From contig DGNS01000016.1 of the NCBI GenBank assembly GCA_002389045.1, forward strand, positions 25,256-54,700: a stretch of 29,445 nucleotides of DNA, given 5' to 3'. Made by a program: the position numbers and the translations under genes. Numbering within the stretch: position 1 is the first letter of the stretch; every line of letters begins with the position of its first letter. The DNA comes from Thiotrichaceae bacterium UBA4486. Lineage in GTDB: Bacteria; Pseudomonadota; Gammaproteobacteria; Eutrophobiales; Eutrophobiaceae. The notes under the pieces were generated by a model, which saw only the letters and a list, made by a program, of their open reading frames with translations, did no database searches and was not told the origin of the DNA. This document shows, one piece after another, positions 8,143 to 15,264 of the stretch.

Positions 8143-9513
8143 CTACTTGATATCGTACTTTTCTATCAAATCATAGACCGTGGGCCGGCTGACCCCGAGC
8201 AATTTGGCCGCCGCGGTCAGGTTACCGTCACAGCGGCCGATGGCCCTGACGATAGCGTTGTGTTCCGCCTGCTGGCGTACGTGTTTGAGATTGAGCGTGG
8301 AATCCGCGGCCGAGCCATCCAGGGACGCGTCCAGTTCAAGGTCGTCCGCGGTAATGTAGTCGGACTCGGCGAGAATGAAACCGCGTTTGATACGGTTCTC
8401 CAGTTCCCGGGCATTGCCCGGCCAGTCGTGGGTTTCGATGGCGCGGATCGCGTCATCGTGCAATTTTTTGCGTTTGCTTTCATTTTGCTGCAGCTTGCCC
8501 AGAAAATACTGGGCCAGCAGGATGGCATCGCCGGGGCGCTCCCTCAAGGGCAGGATCTCTACGCTGATCTCACTGATGCGATAGTACAGATCTTCCCTGA
8601 AACTGCCGTTCTGGATTTTCTCTTTCAGGTTCTGGTGGGTGGCGCAGACGACCCGGAGGTCAACCGGTATCTCCTGGCGGCCGCCGATGCGTTCGATCAC
8701 CCGTTCCTGCAGGAAGCGCAACAATTTCGCCTGCAGGGACAACGGCAGGTCACCGATTTCATCGAGAAACAGCACGCCGCCACCGGCCACCTCGATCTTG
8801 CCCGGGGTCTGTTTGGCGGCGCCGGTAAAAGCGCCTTTCTCGTAGCCGAACAGTTCACTTTCCAGAAGATTCTCCGGAATCGCCGCACAGTTGATGGCGA
8901 CGAAGGGTCCATCTTTATTACTGCCCAGTTCATACAGCGAGCGGGCCAGCATTTCCTTGCCAGTGCCGCTTTCACCCAGCAGCATGACGGTGATATCGGA
9001 GGGTGCTATTTTTTCAATTTTCTGGCAGATGTCTTTCATGGCCGGATGGCCGGTGACAAAGCCGTTCAACAGGGTATTGACGTTGCGGTTGAGTAATTCC
9101 CGGTTTTCCTGCTCGATTTGATAAAGGTTGTGGGCTCTGCTGACAATCAGCCGCAGCACATCCGGGTCCACCGGTTTCTGGTAAAAATCATAGGCGCCGA
9201 GTTCAATGGCCTTGAGTGCATTGGCGCGATCTTCATTTCCCGTTACCACGATGATCTTGAAGGCGTTGTCCAGTTGCAGCAGTTCGTCCAGCAGCTTCAG
9301 GCCTTCCGAGGCATTGGCCGGATCGGGCGGCAGACCAAGATCGAGAATGACCACAGCAGGACGGTTTTTCTCCGCCAGTTTCAGCGCCTGCTTGCGGGAG
9401 TCGGAAATGTCGACGTCCATTTCGGAGAAACACCATTTCAGCTGTTTCTGCATGCCCGGATCATCATCGATAATCAACAGTTTCACGTTGTTCAGTTTGC
9501 CGTCAAATATCAT
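8143..9513 (-). CDS. prsR: PEP-CTERM system sigma-54-dependent response regulator PrsR
   Basis: 456-aa NtrC-family activator (TIGR02915 type). The receiver domain spans 1-125, with phosphoacceptor Asp58 in VVILDLGLPP, acidic pocket DDD at 16-18 and Lys113. The AAA+ domain spans about 150-390: Walker A GESGTGKE (180-187), the sigma-54-contact loop GAFTGA (228-233) and Walker B VLFLDEIGD (247-255). A Fis-type helix-turn-helix lies at the C-terminus (NLTAAAKLLGVSRPTVYDLI, about 430-449). It activates sigma-54 promoters when phosphorylated by PrsK, encoded 2 nt upstream on the same strand. Two sigma-54 promoters in this window (13440-13454 and 24944-24959) are natural candidate targets. Confidence 0.95.
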   Translation of the reverse strand: MIFDGKLNNVKLLIIDDDPGMQKQLKWCFSEMDVDISDSRKQALKLAEKNRPAVVILDLGLPPDPANASEGLKLLDELLQLDNAFKIIVVTGNEDRANALKAIELGAYDFYQKPVDPDVLRLIVSRAHNLYQIEQENRELLNRNVNTLLNGFVTGHPAMKDICQKIEKIAPSDITVMLLGESGTGKEMLARSLYELGSNKDGPFVAINCAAIPENLLESELFGYEKGAFTGAAKQTPGKIEVAGGGVLFLDEIGDLPLSLQAKLLRFLQERVIERIGGRQEIPVDLRVVCATHQNLKEKIQNGSFREDLYYRISEISVEILPLRERPGDAILLAQYFLGKLQQNESKRKKLHDDAIRAIETHDWPGNARELENRIKRGFILAESDYITADDLELDASLDGSAADSTLNLKHVRQQAEHNAIVRAIGRCDGNLTAAAKLLGVSRPTVYDLIEKYDIK

Positions 9514-9515
9514 CG

Positions 9516-11600
9516 TCAGTGAGCGCCTTGCGGAGTGATTGACTCGGGGATATAAATGGTGAACCGGGTTCCGGCGCCGGGCGTGCTCTGTACCTCGAGC
9601 CTGCCGTTCAGATTACGGATGATGTCCCGGCTCTCGTAGACGCCGATGCCCATGCCGGCGTTGCCCTTGGTGGTGTCGAACGGTTTGAACAGGTGGTTGT
9701 TGATGAATTCATCGGACATACCGCAACCATTATCCACAATATCGATCACAATTTCAGTATCCTTCTTGTCGATGTGTACCCGGACGAAGCCGTCATCCGC
9801 GGTCGCTTCCTGGGCATTTTCGATCAGATGTTCGAGCACTGATTTAAACCTGTCTTCATCGGCCCTGATATACAGTTCGCCGTCCACCGCGTTCAGTTGC
9901 GGCGCCGGAAGTCCCGAGGCGCGGTTTTCCAGCACTTCCCGGACCAGCGCACTGATTTCCAGGTGCTGCTGGTTGCCGGTTCTGTCCAGTTCCTGCTTGG
10001 ACAGGCTTTTCAGCATGCGCTTCATCTTTTCGGTGGCGTTCTCGATGGTATCGAAGGCATCCTCGATAAACTCGGGATTGTCCCTGAACTTTCTGGCATT
10101 GGCGCTGACCAGGGACAGCTGGGCAACCAGGTTCTTGATGTCGTGCACCACGTAGGCGGACAGGCGGTTGAAGGTTTCAAACTGCTTGGCTTCCATGAGT
10201 TGTTCGTTGGCGGCCAGCAGCGCGATGTAACTGGCCGACTGGTAGCCCATGGTTTTCAGCAGATCGGCATCCTCCCAGTTCAGGGTTTCGTTACTGTCAC
10301 TGGTAAAAGCGATGAAGCCGATGAGCACGTCATTATTAATCAGCGGCAGTATCAGCTTGATGTTGTTGACCTTTAGCAACCACTGCGGCAGTTCTATGTA
10401 GTCATACGCTTCCGGCTTGTTACGGTATTCACCGACATCGATGACCCACTTTTTCTGCTGCAGGAACACGGCCAGATCATCGTTGCCGGCGATCTCATGA
10501 TCCATCTGTGGAAAATCATTCCAGGTATCCACCGGGCGGTACATGTCCCTGTTAGTATCCAGCACCCACATGGCTCCACCCTTGCAATCGACGGTACGGG
10601 CAATGATCCGAATCACATGCCGGTGTTCCCTGTCCGTTTCCGGTTCCTCGGCCAGCGAACGGGTGAAATTGAGCCACTCCTCGCGGTAGTCGTACTTGTT
10701 TTTATAGAAGTGCTTGGCCAGCGCCACCTTCAGCGATGAGCGGAACTGGCTGGAAAAAATAACCACCAGCAAAATGACCAGGGCGCCGAAAAAGAAAACG
10801 ATTTGCAGGGTGCTGCCCCAGGTGCCGCCGAACTGTTTGACGTAATAACCGGCCGCGGCCATGACGCTCAGGTACACACCGGCCGCGATGACGACGATAC
10901 TGCGATAGACCACATGGCGGGAAACAAACAGGTTGGCTTCCCAGTGCGGGTTCCTGACGATGGATATCACGATCAATGGCACACACAACGCGTTCACCAG
11001 TCCTCTTGCATACCACAGGTCCGGGTTGATGCTGCCGAGAAGCATGGCATCGGAGTAGAGGTAGAAGTCGTAGACAAAAATGCCGCCTATGCCCAGGCAG
11101 AAATAGCGGATGTTCCATTTCTGCGAGGGCGCCGTGTTCTGGTAGAGTTTTTCAACCAGCAGCAGTCCGAACAGTGCCAGGACCAGGTAAAAAAAGTACA
11201 ACAGGCTGACACCGCCCATGCTTTCCAGGCTGATGATGTCAAGCTGCTGGTTGGCAATCACGGCAACAAGGAACAGCAGGATAAAGCCGACGAACAGCAC
11301 GATAAACAGCTTGTCCGAGCGTTCCAGGGTTTTGTCGCCACCGCCGTAGCGAATGACCAGGATCAGGAGGCCGAGCCAGCATAAATCCCGGGCGAGTTCG
11401 AGAATTCTCAGCGTTTCCAGGCTGATGTAGCGGTCGGCGGCATGCCAGGCAACGGCGCCGAACCAGGTGGCGGAAACCAGGGCACAGGCGCAGAGCAGGA
11501 AGCTGATCAGCTTGCCTTTCCAGTTCACCAGCAGCAACAGCAGCAGGAACAGGTACAGCAGTGTACCGATGGAATTACTGATCAGGCCTAGATTTGACAT
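9516..11600 (-). CDS. prsK: PEP-CTERM system membrane histidine kinase PrsK
   Basis: 694 aa, TIGR02916 type. The N-terminal third (1-290) contains about eight to nine hydrophobic segments, forming a polytopic sensor. A GAF-like domain lies at about 315-465. The H-box is SAYVVHDIKNL with His486, followed by the N-box ENAQEA (594-599), G1 box DNGCGM (623-628) and G2 box GNAGMGIGV (646-654). It is expected to autophosphorylate His486 and pass phosphate to PrsR; the signal is unknown. The prsR gene follows after 2 nt. The upstream neighbour is the sugar transferase gene on the same strand, separated by a terminator-like hairpin and repeats, so prsK probably has its own promoter (11650-11678). Confidence 0.94.
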   Translation of the reverse strand: MSNLGLISNSIGTLLYLFLLLLLLVNWKGKLISFLLCACALVSATWFGAVAWHAADRYISLETLRILELARDLCWLGLLILVIRYGGGDKTLERSDKLFIVLFVGFILLFLVAVIANQQLDIISLESMGGVSLLYFFYLVLALFGLLLVEKLYQNTAPSQKWNIRYFCLGIGGIFVYDFYLYSDAMLLGSINPDLWYARGLVNALCVPLIVISIVRNPHWEANLFVSRHVVYRSIVVIAAGVYLSVMAAAGYYVKQFGGTWGSTLQIVFFFGALVILLVVIFSSQFRSSLKVALAKHFYKNKYDYREEWLNFTRSLAEEPETDREHRHVIRIIARTVDCKGGAMWVLDTNRDMYRPVDTWNDFPQMDHEIAGNDDLAVFLQQKKWVIDVGEYRNKPEAYDYIELPQWLLKVNNIKLILPLINNDVLIGFIAFTSDSNETLNWEDADLLKTMGYQSASYIALLAANEQLMEAKQFETFNRLSAYVVHDIKNLVAQLSLVSANARKFRDNPEFIEDAFDTIENATEKMKRMLKSLSKQELDRTGNQQHLEISALVREVLENRASGLPAPQLNAVDGELYIRADEDRFKSVLEHLIENAQEATADDGFVRVHIDKKDTEIVIDIVDNGCGMSDEFINNHLFKPFDTTKGNAGMGIGVYESRDIIRNLNGRLEVQSTPGAGTRFTIYIPESITPQGAH

Positions 11601-11649
11601 GAGTTAACCGGTGCGTCGTCCCTTTGATGGATGTGGATCCGGATGCAGG

Positions 11650-11678
11650 ATAATACTGCCAGCCGGAACCAGTATAAA
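11650..11678 (-). promoter_or_regulatory. Candidate sigma-70 promoter for prsKR
   Basis: On the minus strand TTTATA (11673-11678) and TATTAT (11650-11655) are spaced by 17 nt, about 50 nt before the prsK start. Both hexamers are imperfect. A sigma-54-like TGGCA…TGCA also lies here, but its spacing is 12 nt, not 10. Confidence 0.35.
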
Positions 11679-11701
11679 CCGGGATAAGCGGTAGCGCAGG
11701 C

Positions 11702-11730
11702 AAAACAGCCGGGGATACCGGCCGGCTGTT
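11702..11730 (-). terminator. Rho-independent-like terminator after the sugar transferase gene
   Basis: A perfect 9-bp stem (AACAGCCGG / CCGGCTGTT, 11704-11712 and 11722-11730) with a 9-nt loop is followed on the minus strand by TTTT. It lies between the sugar transferase stop and the prsK promoter candidate and would separate the two transcripts. Confidence 0.55.
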
Positions 11731-11834
11731 GATTAGATGAGAAACTGCAGCTTTTCAGCCTGCCGGCATCAGTGGTTAACGGTCAGTTCACGAAGCGGAT
11801 AGTCCCGGCCCTGCCGGTTAACCAGGCTGATGCC

Positions 11835-11900
11835 TGAACTCTGAGATCTGAGATCTGTGATCTGTAATCTGTAATCTGTAATCTGTAATCTGAAGTCTGC
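11835..11900 (-). repeat. Heptad array directly after the sugar transferase stop codon
   Basis: Nine heptads in register. Read on the minus strand they start right after the TAG (11901-11903): CAGACTT, then CAGATTA four times, CAGATCA, CAGATCT twice and CAGAGTT. This is the same ACAGATT vocabulary and the same orientation, relative to the upstream gene, as at 2116. Confidence 0.85.
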
Positions 11901-13289
11901 CTACCTCGCCCCCCTGCACAACAAAATCACGGCAGCGGTCTGTATCAGGATCAGCAAATCCAGGAAAATCGTGTTGTTCTTCAGGTAGTAGAGGTCGTAC
12001 TGAAGTTTCTCCCGGGCGTCATCGACATTGGCGCCATAGGGATAACATATCTGCGCCCAGCCGGTAATGCCCGGTTTGACATGGTGGCGCAGCGAATAAA
12101 ACGGGATTTCCCTGGAAAGATTCTCGACAAACTCCGGCCGTTCCGGTCGCGGGCCGACAAAACTCATATCGCCCTTGAGCACATTGATTAACTGCGGCAG
12201 TTCATCGATACGGGTCTTGCGAATGAATTTACCCACCGCGGTGACGCGGGCGTCATTCTTGCTGGCCCATACCGCCTTGCCGTCGACCTCGGCATTTTCC
12301 TGCATACTGCGGAATTTGTAGATGCTGAATGTTTTGCCATTGGCCCCGACCCGTTGCTGGCGGTAAATAATCGAACCGCGGCCACCGGATTCGATGAGAA
12401 TGGCGAGCGCGGTGACGAGCATGACGGGCAGGGCGAGCAACAGGATAATGCTGCTCACTGCCACATCAAACACGCGTTTGATAAAGGTCTTTGCCTCGTT
12501 CTGGATGAAGCCCTCGGTAAAAATCAGTGAACTCGGGTGCAGCGTCTTCAGGCAGATTTTGCCCAGTTGGCGTTCGAGGAAGGTATTCACATCGACCACC
12601 CGCACACCGCGCATCTTGCAATCGAGAATGCGGTCGATGGGAATGAATTTACGCCGCTCATCCAGGGCGATGACGATCTCGCGGATATGATTGTCGGCGA
12701 TGATTTTCGACAGGTTGGTCAGATCCGGGTCGATGTCAAAGATCCTGTCATCCTTGATCATGCGCGGTCCGCTGCCTTCTATGTTCAGGTAGCCGGAGAT
12801 GGTAACGCCGGCGTTACCCATACGGTTCAATCGTTCGAGCTGCTCGGCTTTTTTGCCGGCGCCAATGACCAGCGTATTCTGGGTCAGTATATGATCCTGG
12901 CGCAAATGCCAGACCAGCCGGCAGGAAATGATGCCGAAAAACGAAGACAGCACGGCCAGTAAAAACACATTGCGCCCGAAAAACAGCTCCGGAACCATTT
13001 TGTAGATGAAGGTCAGCAGAACCACGCCGAGCAGGAAGCTGAGCAGGATCCGCGTGAAAACCAGCGTCGTGTCGTCTTCGGTGATGTGCTGGTAAAGACC
13101 CATGGCGGTCATCACCAGGATCATGACAATGCTGAACAGCAGGGCTTTCGGCCAGATGGGCGTGTCGATACCGGTGACACTGGCACCGAGGCTGATACTG
13201 AAATATACGGACAGCAGCAGGATCAGATTTTCCGTTGACCCCAGCAGAAACAGCGACTTGGGTATATAGTGTCCAAATATTCTAAACAT
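11901..13289 (-). CDS. XrtA system undecaprenyl-phosphate sugar-1-phosphate transferase
   Basis: 462 aa, TIGR03013 type (EpsB-like). The N-terminal half has four to five membrane segments (about 18-125) and a CoA-binding-like fold (LVIGAGKKAEQLERL, 140-154). A further membrane helix lies at 272-300. The C-terminal bacterial sugar transferase domain (about 268-458) holds KFRSM (325-329), the catalytic-region RIDELPQ (360-366) and SFVGPRPERPEF (376-387). It transfers a sugar phosphate from a UDP-sugar to undecaprenyl phosphate, the first step of repeat-unit assembly; the sugar is not predictable here. A purine-rich GGAGAAG lies about 11 nt before the ATG, which is rather distant. A sigma-54 promoter about 140 nt upstream is its likely control point. 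Confidence 0.93.
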   Translation of the reverse strand: MFRIFGHYIPKSLFLLGSTENLILLLSVYFSISLGASVTGIDTPIWPKALLFSIVMILVMTAMGLYQHITEDDTTLVFTRILLSFLLGVVLLTFIYKMVPELFFGRNVFLLAVLSSFFGIISCRLVWHLRQDHILTQNTLVIGAGKKAEQLERLNRMGNAGVTISGYLNIEGSGPRMIKDDRIFDIDPDLTNLSKIIADNHIREIVIALDERRKFIPIDRILDCKMRGVRVVDVNTFLERQLGKICLKTLHPSSLIFTEGFIQNEAKTFIKRVFDVAVSSIILLLALPVMLVTALAILIESGGRGSIIYRQQRVGANGKTFSIYKFRSMQENAEVDGKAVWASKNDARVTAVGKFIRKTRIDELPQLINVLKGDMSFVGPRPERPEFVENLSREIPFYSLRHHVKPGITGWAQICYPYGANVDDAREKLQYDLYYLKNNTIFLDLLILIQTAAVILLCRGAR

Positions 13290-13439
13290 GAGTCATTTCT
13301 TCTCCAGTTAGCAACTACGCATCCCCCATGCACCTGATTATTCTGAAGACAGCACCATAAGTTACTCTGTCTTGATTACTTCAGGATGAATGTTTAGTAC
13401 TGAATCCTTTTATTTTTATTGTTATCTGCAATTCCTGTC

Positions 13440-13454
13440 GCAAGCGCTGTGCCA
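13440..13454 (-). promoter_or_regulatory. Sigma-54 (-24/-12) promoter for the sugar transferase gene
   Basis: Minus strand reads TGGCACAGCGCTTGC: TGGCAC, 5 nt, TTGC, with the diagnostic GG-N10-GC spacing. It matches the TGGCAC-N5-TTGC consensus exactly. Predicted transcription start is near 13428, giving a 5' leader of about 140 nt before the ATG at 13289. The adjacent PrsR gene encodes the obvious candidate activator. Confidence 0.8.
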
Positions 13455-13455
13455 G

Positions 13456-13994
13456 TTTCCGATATGTGCCTGGGCAAAGCCTGAAATGCTGAAATCAATC
13501 GTGATAATTCATTATTTTACAATGAGTTAGTCAGACACCCGGAAAGGACGTATCTGAGCCTCCCCGTGAACAGGGGGTATTCCAGCTGCCGATTCACGGT
13601 CGTTTTGTCTCTGTCCGACAACAACTAAGCGTTCGCGTTACCGATCGGCGGGGACCGAGCGCGGCCGCTGCCGCCACAGCCGCGACTGCATGCAAGCAGC
13701 AGACCGGATGCCTCCCGGCAGCGACATCGGCCGGCATTCGTGCCATCACAGTATCTCTATGAAGATAAAGGGAAAATTTATACGCCCGGGAACAGGACTC
13801 GAAAACTGCAGAACAACCGCATTCCATTAATTAGTGACCAAAACTCCATTATGTAATGATTACGACACCATGGATTTGCTGTCGCCATGGCAAGACACTG
13901 TTGCAGTGCAGGATTGTATGACTAAAAATCAGAAAAAACAAAGCGTTTTCAAAAAGATGTGGGGAAATGACAGCGTCAGGGGAGATTCTCCCGG
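13456..13994. other. Long intergenic stretch without a recognisable gene
   Basis: This stretch divides the divergent sugar transferase and nucleotidyltransferase genes. It holds AT-rich DNA at 13485-13535, where upstream activator sites could lie, and a GC-rich block at 13640-13735 with no protein I recognise. Small palindromes occur, such as CACTG-TTG-CAGTG (13896-13908). A hairpin GGGAG-ATT-CTCCC at about 13980-13994 overlaps the ribosome site of the next gene. The only ORF of note, 77 aa on the minus strand, is alanine/arginine-rich and unconvincing. Confidence 0.5.
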
Positions 13995-14939
13995 ATGATC
14001 AGGGCCAGGGATTTTCTTGTCAGTCACGAGAACCTGTATTTTGCCGTGGTCAGCGACCTCATCGAGGACGGGCGCTATTTATGCACCTTGCGCTATGCAC
14101 GTAGCAATGACGGCCGCGTGCAAAAGTTCGATGCCGCATCGGCTGATGCATTCCTGTCCAGGCATTACCCGCGGTATCACCATGACTCGAAAACGCTGGA
14201 TGTCCGTCTTCACGGCATCACCGGGGCGGATATCGCCGAGGTTCTCAAGCCCGGCGATGCCGCCCGCCGTTTGCTGAAGTCACCCGGGGCGGACGAAAAA
14301 AGCCGGCTTGCCCGGGAACTGCTCGAATACCTGCTTGCCCGGGGCGTTGCCCTCGAATGCCTGGGTATCACCGGATCGCTGCTGCCCGGGTTTCACCATC
14401 CTGACTCCGATATTGACGTGATCGTCTACGGACTCGGCCACTTCATGCAGGTGCGATCAGTGATACAGCAACTTGAATCAAGCGATCCCGGGGTTCGGCT
14501 GACAGCGGCGATGTGGCGGGATGCTTACCAACGGCGCGGTTGTGAGCTGGATTTCGAAACCTTTAAACGCCATGAAATGCGCAAGTCCAACAAGATCAAC
14601 TGGCACGGCACCAAGGTGGATTTCAGTTGTATCCCCGAACCCGGCGACGCGCCGTCCATAGCGTACCCGGTGGTGAAATTGCCGTCCCGGCGCATCGAAA
14701 CGACAGTAATCGACGACAGCAACGCATTTTCCTATCCGTCCAGATACGGCGTGGATCATCCCGAAATCAGCGAAATCATCGCTTACACCGCCACCTACAC
14801 CGGCCAGGCATTCACCGGTGAGCGTATTGAAGCCGCCGGGCCGGTGGAAAGAGACCGTAATGGTGTGCTGAGGCTGATTGTTGGTACTAGTCGGGCGGCT
14901 GGCGGGGAATACGTTATCAGGTGTCTGCCTTCAGGCTGA
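13995..14939 (+). CDS. Nucleotidyltransferase-like protein (pol beta superfamily)
   Basis: 314 aa. The core motif is GSLLPGFHHPDSDIDVIVYG at 127-146: Gly127-Ser128 followed by Asp139-x-Asp141, the metal-binding pattern of the nucleotidyltransferase fold. The N-terminus (MIRARDFLVSHENLYFAVVS) resembles predicted nucleotidyltransferases better known from archaea (COG1665-like); this is from memory and uncertain. The substrate is unknown. A GGGGAGA ribosome site lies about 9-15 nt before the ATG inside a small hairpin. The gene stands alone. Its last six residues (RCLPSG) and TGA stop are encoded by a copy of the 27-bp palindromic repeat (14919-14945), so the original C-terminus may have been replaced. 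Confidence 0.7.
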   Translation: MIRARDFLVSHENLYFAVVSDLIEDGRYLCTLRYARSNDGRVQKFDAASADAFLSRHYPRYHHDSKTLDVRLHGITGADIAEVLKPGDAARRLLKSPGADEKSRLARELLEYLLARGVALECLGITGSLLPGFHHPDSDIDVIVYGLGHFMQVRSVIQQLESSDPGVRLTAAMWRDAYQRRGCELDFETFKRHEMRKSNKINWHGTKVDFSCIPEPGDAPSIAYPVVKLPSRRIETTVIDDSNAFSYPSRYGVDHPEISEIIAYTATYTGQAFTGERIEAAGPVERDRNGVLRLIVGTSRAAGGEYVIRCLPSG

Positions 14940-14945
14940 CACCGT
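14919..14945 (+). repeat. 27-bp REP-like palindrome overlapping a gene end
   Basis: One mismatch from the family core (AGGTGTC, stem, TTCA loop, stem, CACCGT). The nucleotidyltransferase stop TGA (14937-14939) lies in the right arm, and the last six codons lie in the left arm and loop. Orientation follows the gene. Confidence 0.85.
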
Positions 14946-14947
14946 GA

Positions 14948-15035
14948 TGCAGGTAACAGGTAACAGGGAACAGACTACAGACTACAGAGTTCAGGGTTCG
15001 CTGTTATCCGTTATCTGTCGTCTGTCGTCTGAAAT
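14948..15035. repeat. Facing heptad arrays at a convergent junction
   Basis: The left block (14948-14987) has GTAACAG and ACTACAG heptads on the plus strand. The right block (15001-15035) carries the complementary TGTCGTC/TGTTATC vocabulary, which on the minus strand reads as ACAG-type heptads following the DUF3012 gene. Between them is a GTTCAGGGTTCG piece also found near 22240. Confidence 0.75.
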
Positions 15036-15046
15036 CTGAGATCGCT

Positions 15047-15073
15047 ACGATGTCAGGCTAAAGCCAGACACCT
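15047..15073 (-). repeat. 27-bp REP-like palindrome overlapping the DUF3012 stop codon
   Basis: Minus-strand copy of the TTTA-loop variant with one stem mismatch. Its first bases (AGG) overlap the TAG stop of the DUF3012 gene at 15072-15074. Orientation follows that gene. Confidence 0.85.
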
Positions 15074-15248
15074 ACAACAAACAATGTTTGGCGAAATCCG
15101 CGGCCTCGTTCGCCGTCCATTCACCCTTGGCTTTTTCTTTCATGTTCGCACACCATTTCTCGCTGCCGATTTCCGGTGCGCAGCCAATGGTGAATAACGC
15201 CAGCACGGCGAACACGCCAACGACCCCCATTCTTTTAAACGCTCCCAT
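15072..15248 (-). CDS. Small DUF3012-type lipoprotein
   Basis: 58 aa. The signal region (GVFAVLALFTIGC) ends in a lipobox (FTIGC), with Cys23 as the lipidation site. The mature part reads CAPEIGSEKWCANMKEKAKG then EWTANEAADFAKHCLL, the compact DUF3012 pattern with two further cysteines. The open frame extends far upstream into hemL. The ATG at 15248 is chosen because GGGAGG sits 6 nt before it and the lipoprotein signal starts there. It begins 16 nt after the hemL stop, so it is probably co-transcribed with thiD-thiE-hemL. Function unknown. The stop overlaps a palindromic repeat. Confidence 0.82.
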   Translation of the reverse strand: MGAFKRMGVVGVFAVLALFTIGCAPEIGSEKWCANMKEKAKGEWTANEAADFAKHCLL

Positions 15249-15264
15249 AACCCGCCTCCCGTTG

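Noticed and set aside
11649..11665. Minus-strand sigma-54-like element before prsK
   Set aside because: TGGCA…TGCA again has 12 nt between GG and GC.
13594..13827. 77-aa minus-strand ORF between the sugar transferase and nucleotidyltransferase genes
   Set aside because: It is alanine/arginine-rich, has no recognisable domain and no convincing ribosome site.
13888..13907. Plus-strand sigma-54-like element before the nucleotidyltransferase gene
   Set aside because: TGGCA and TTGCA are present, but the GG to GC spacing is 12 nt instead of 10, which sigma-54 does not tolerate.
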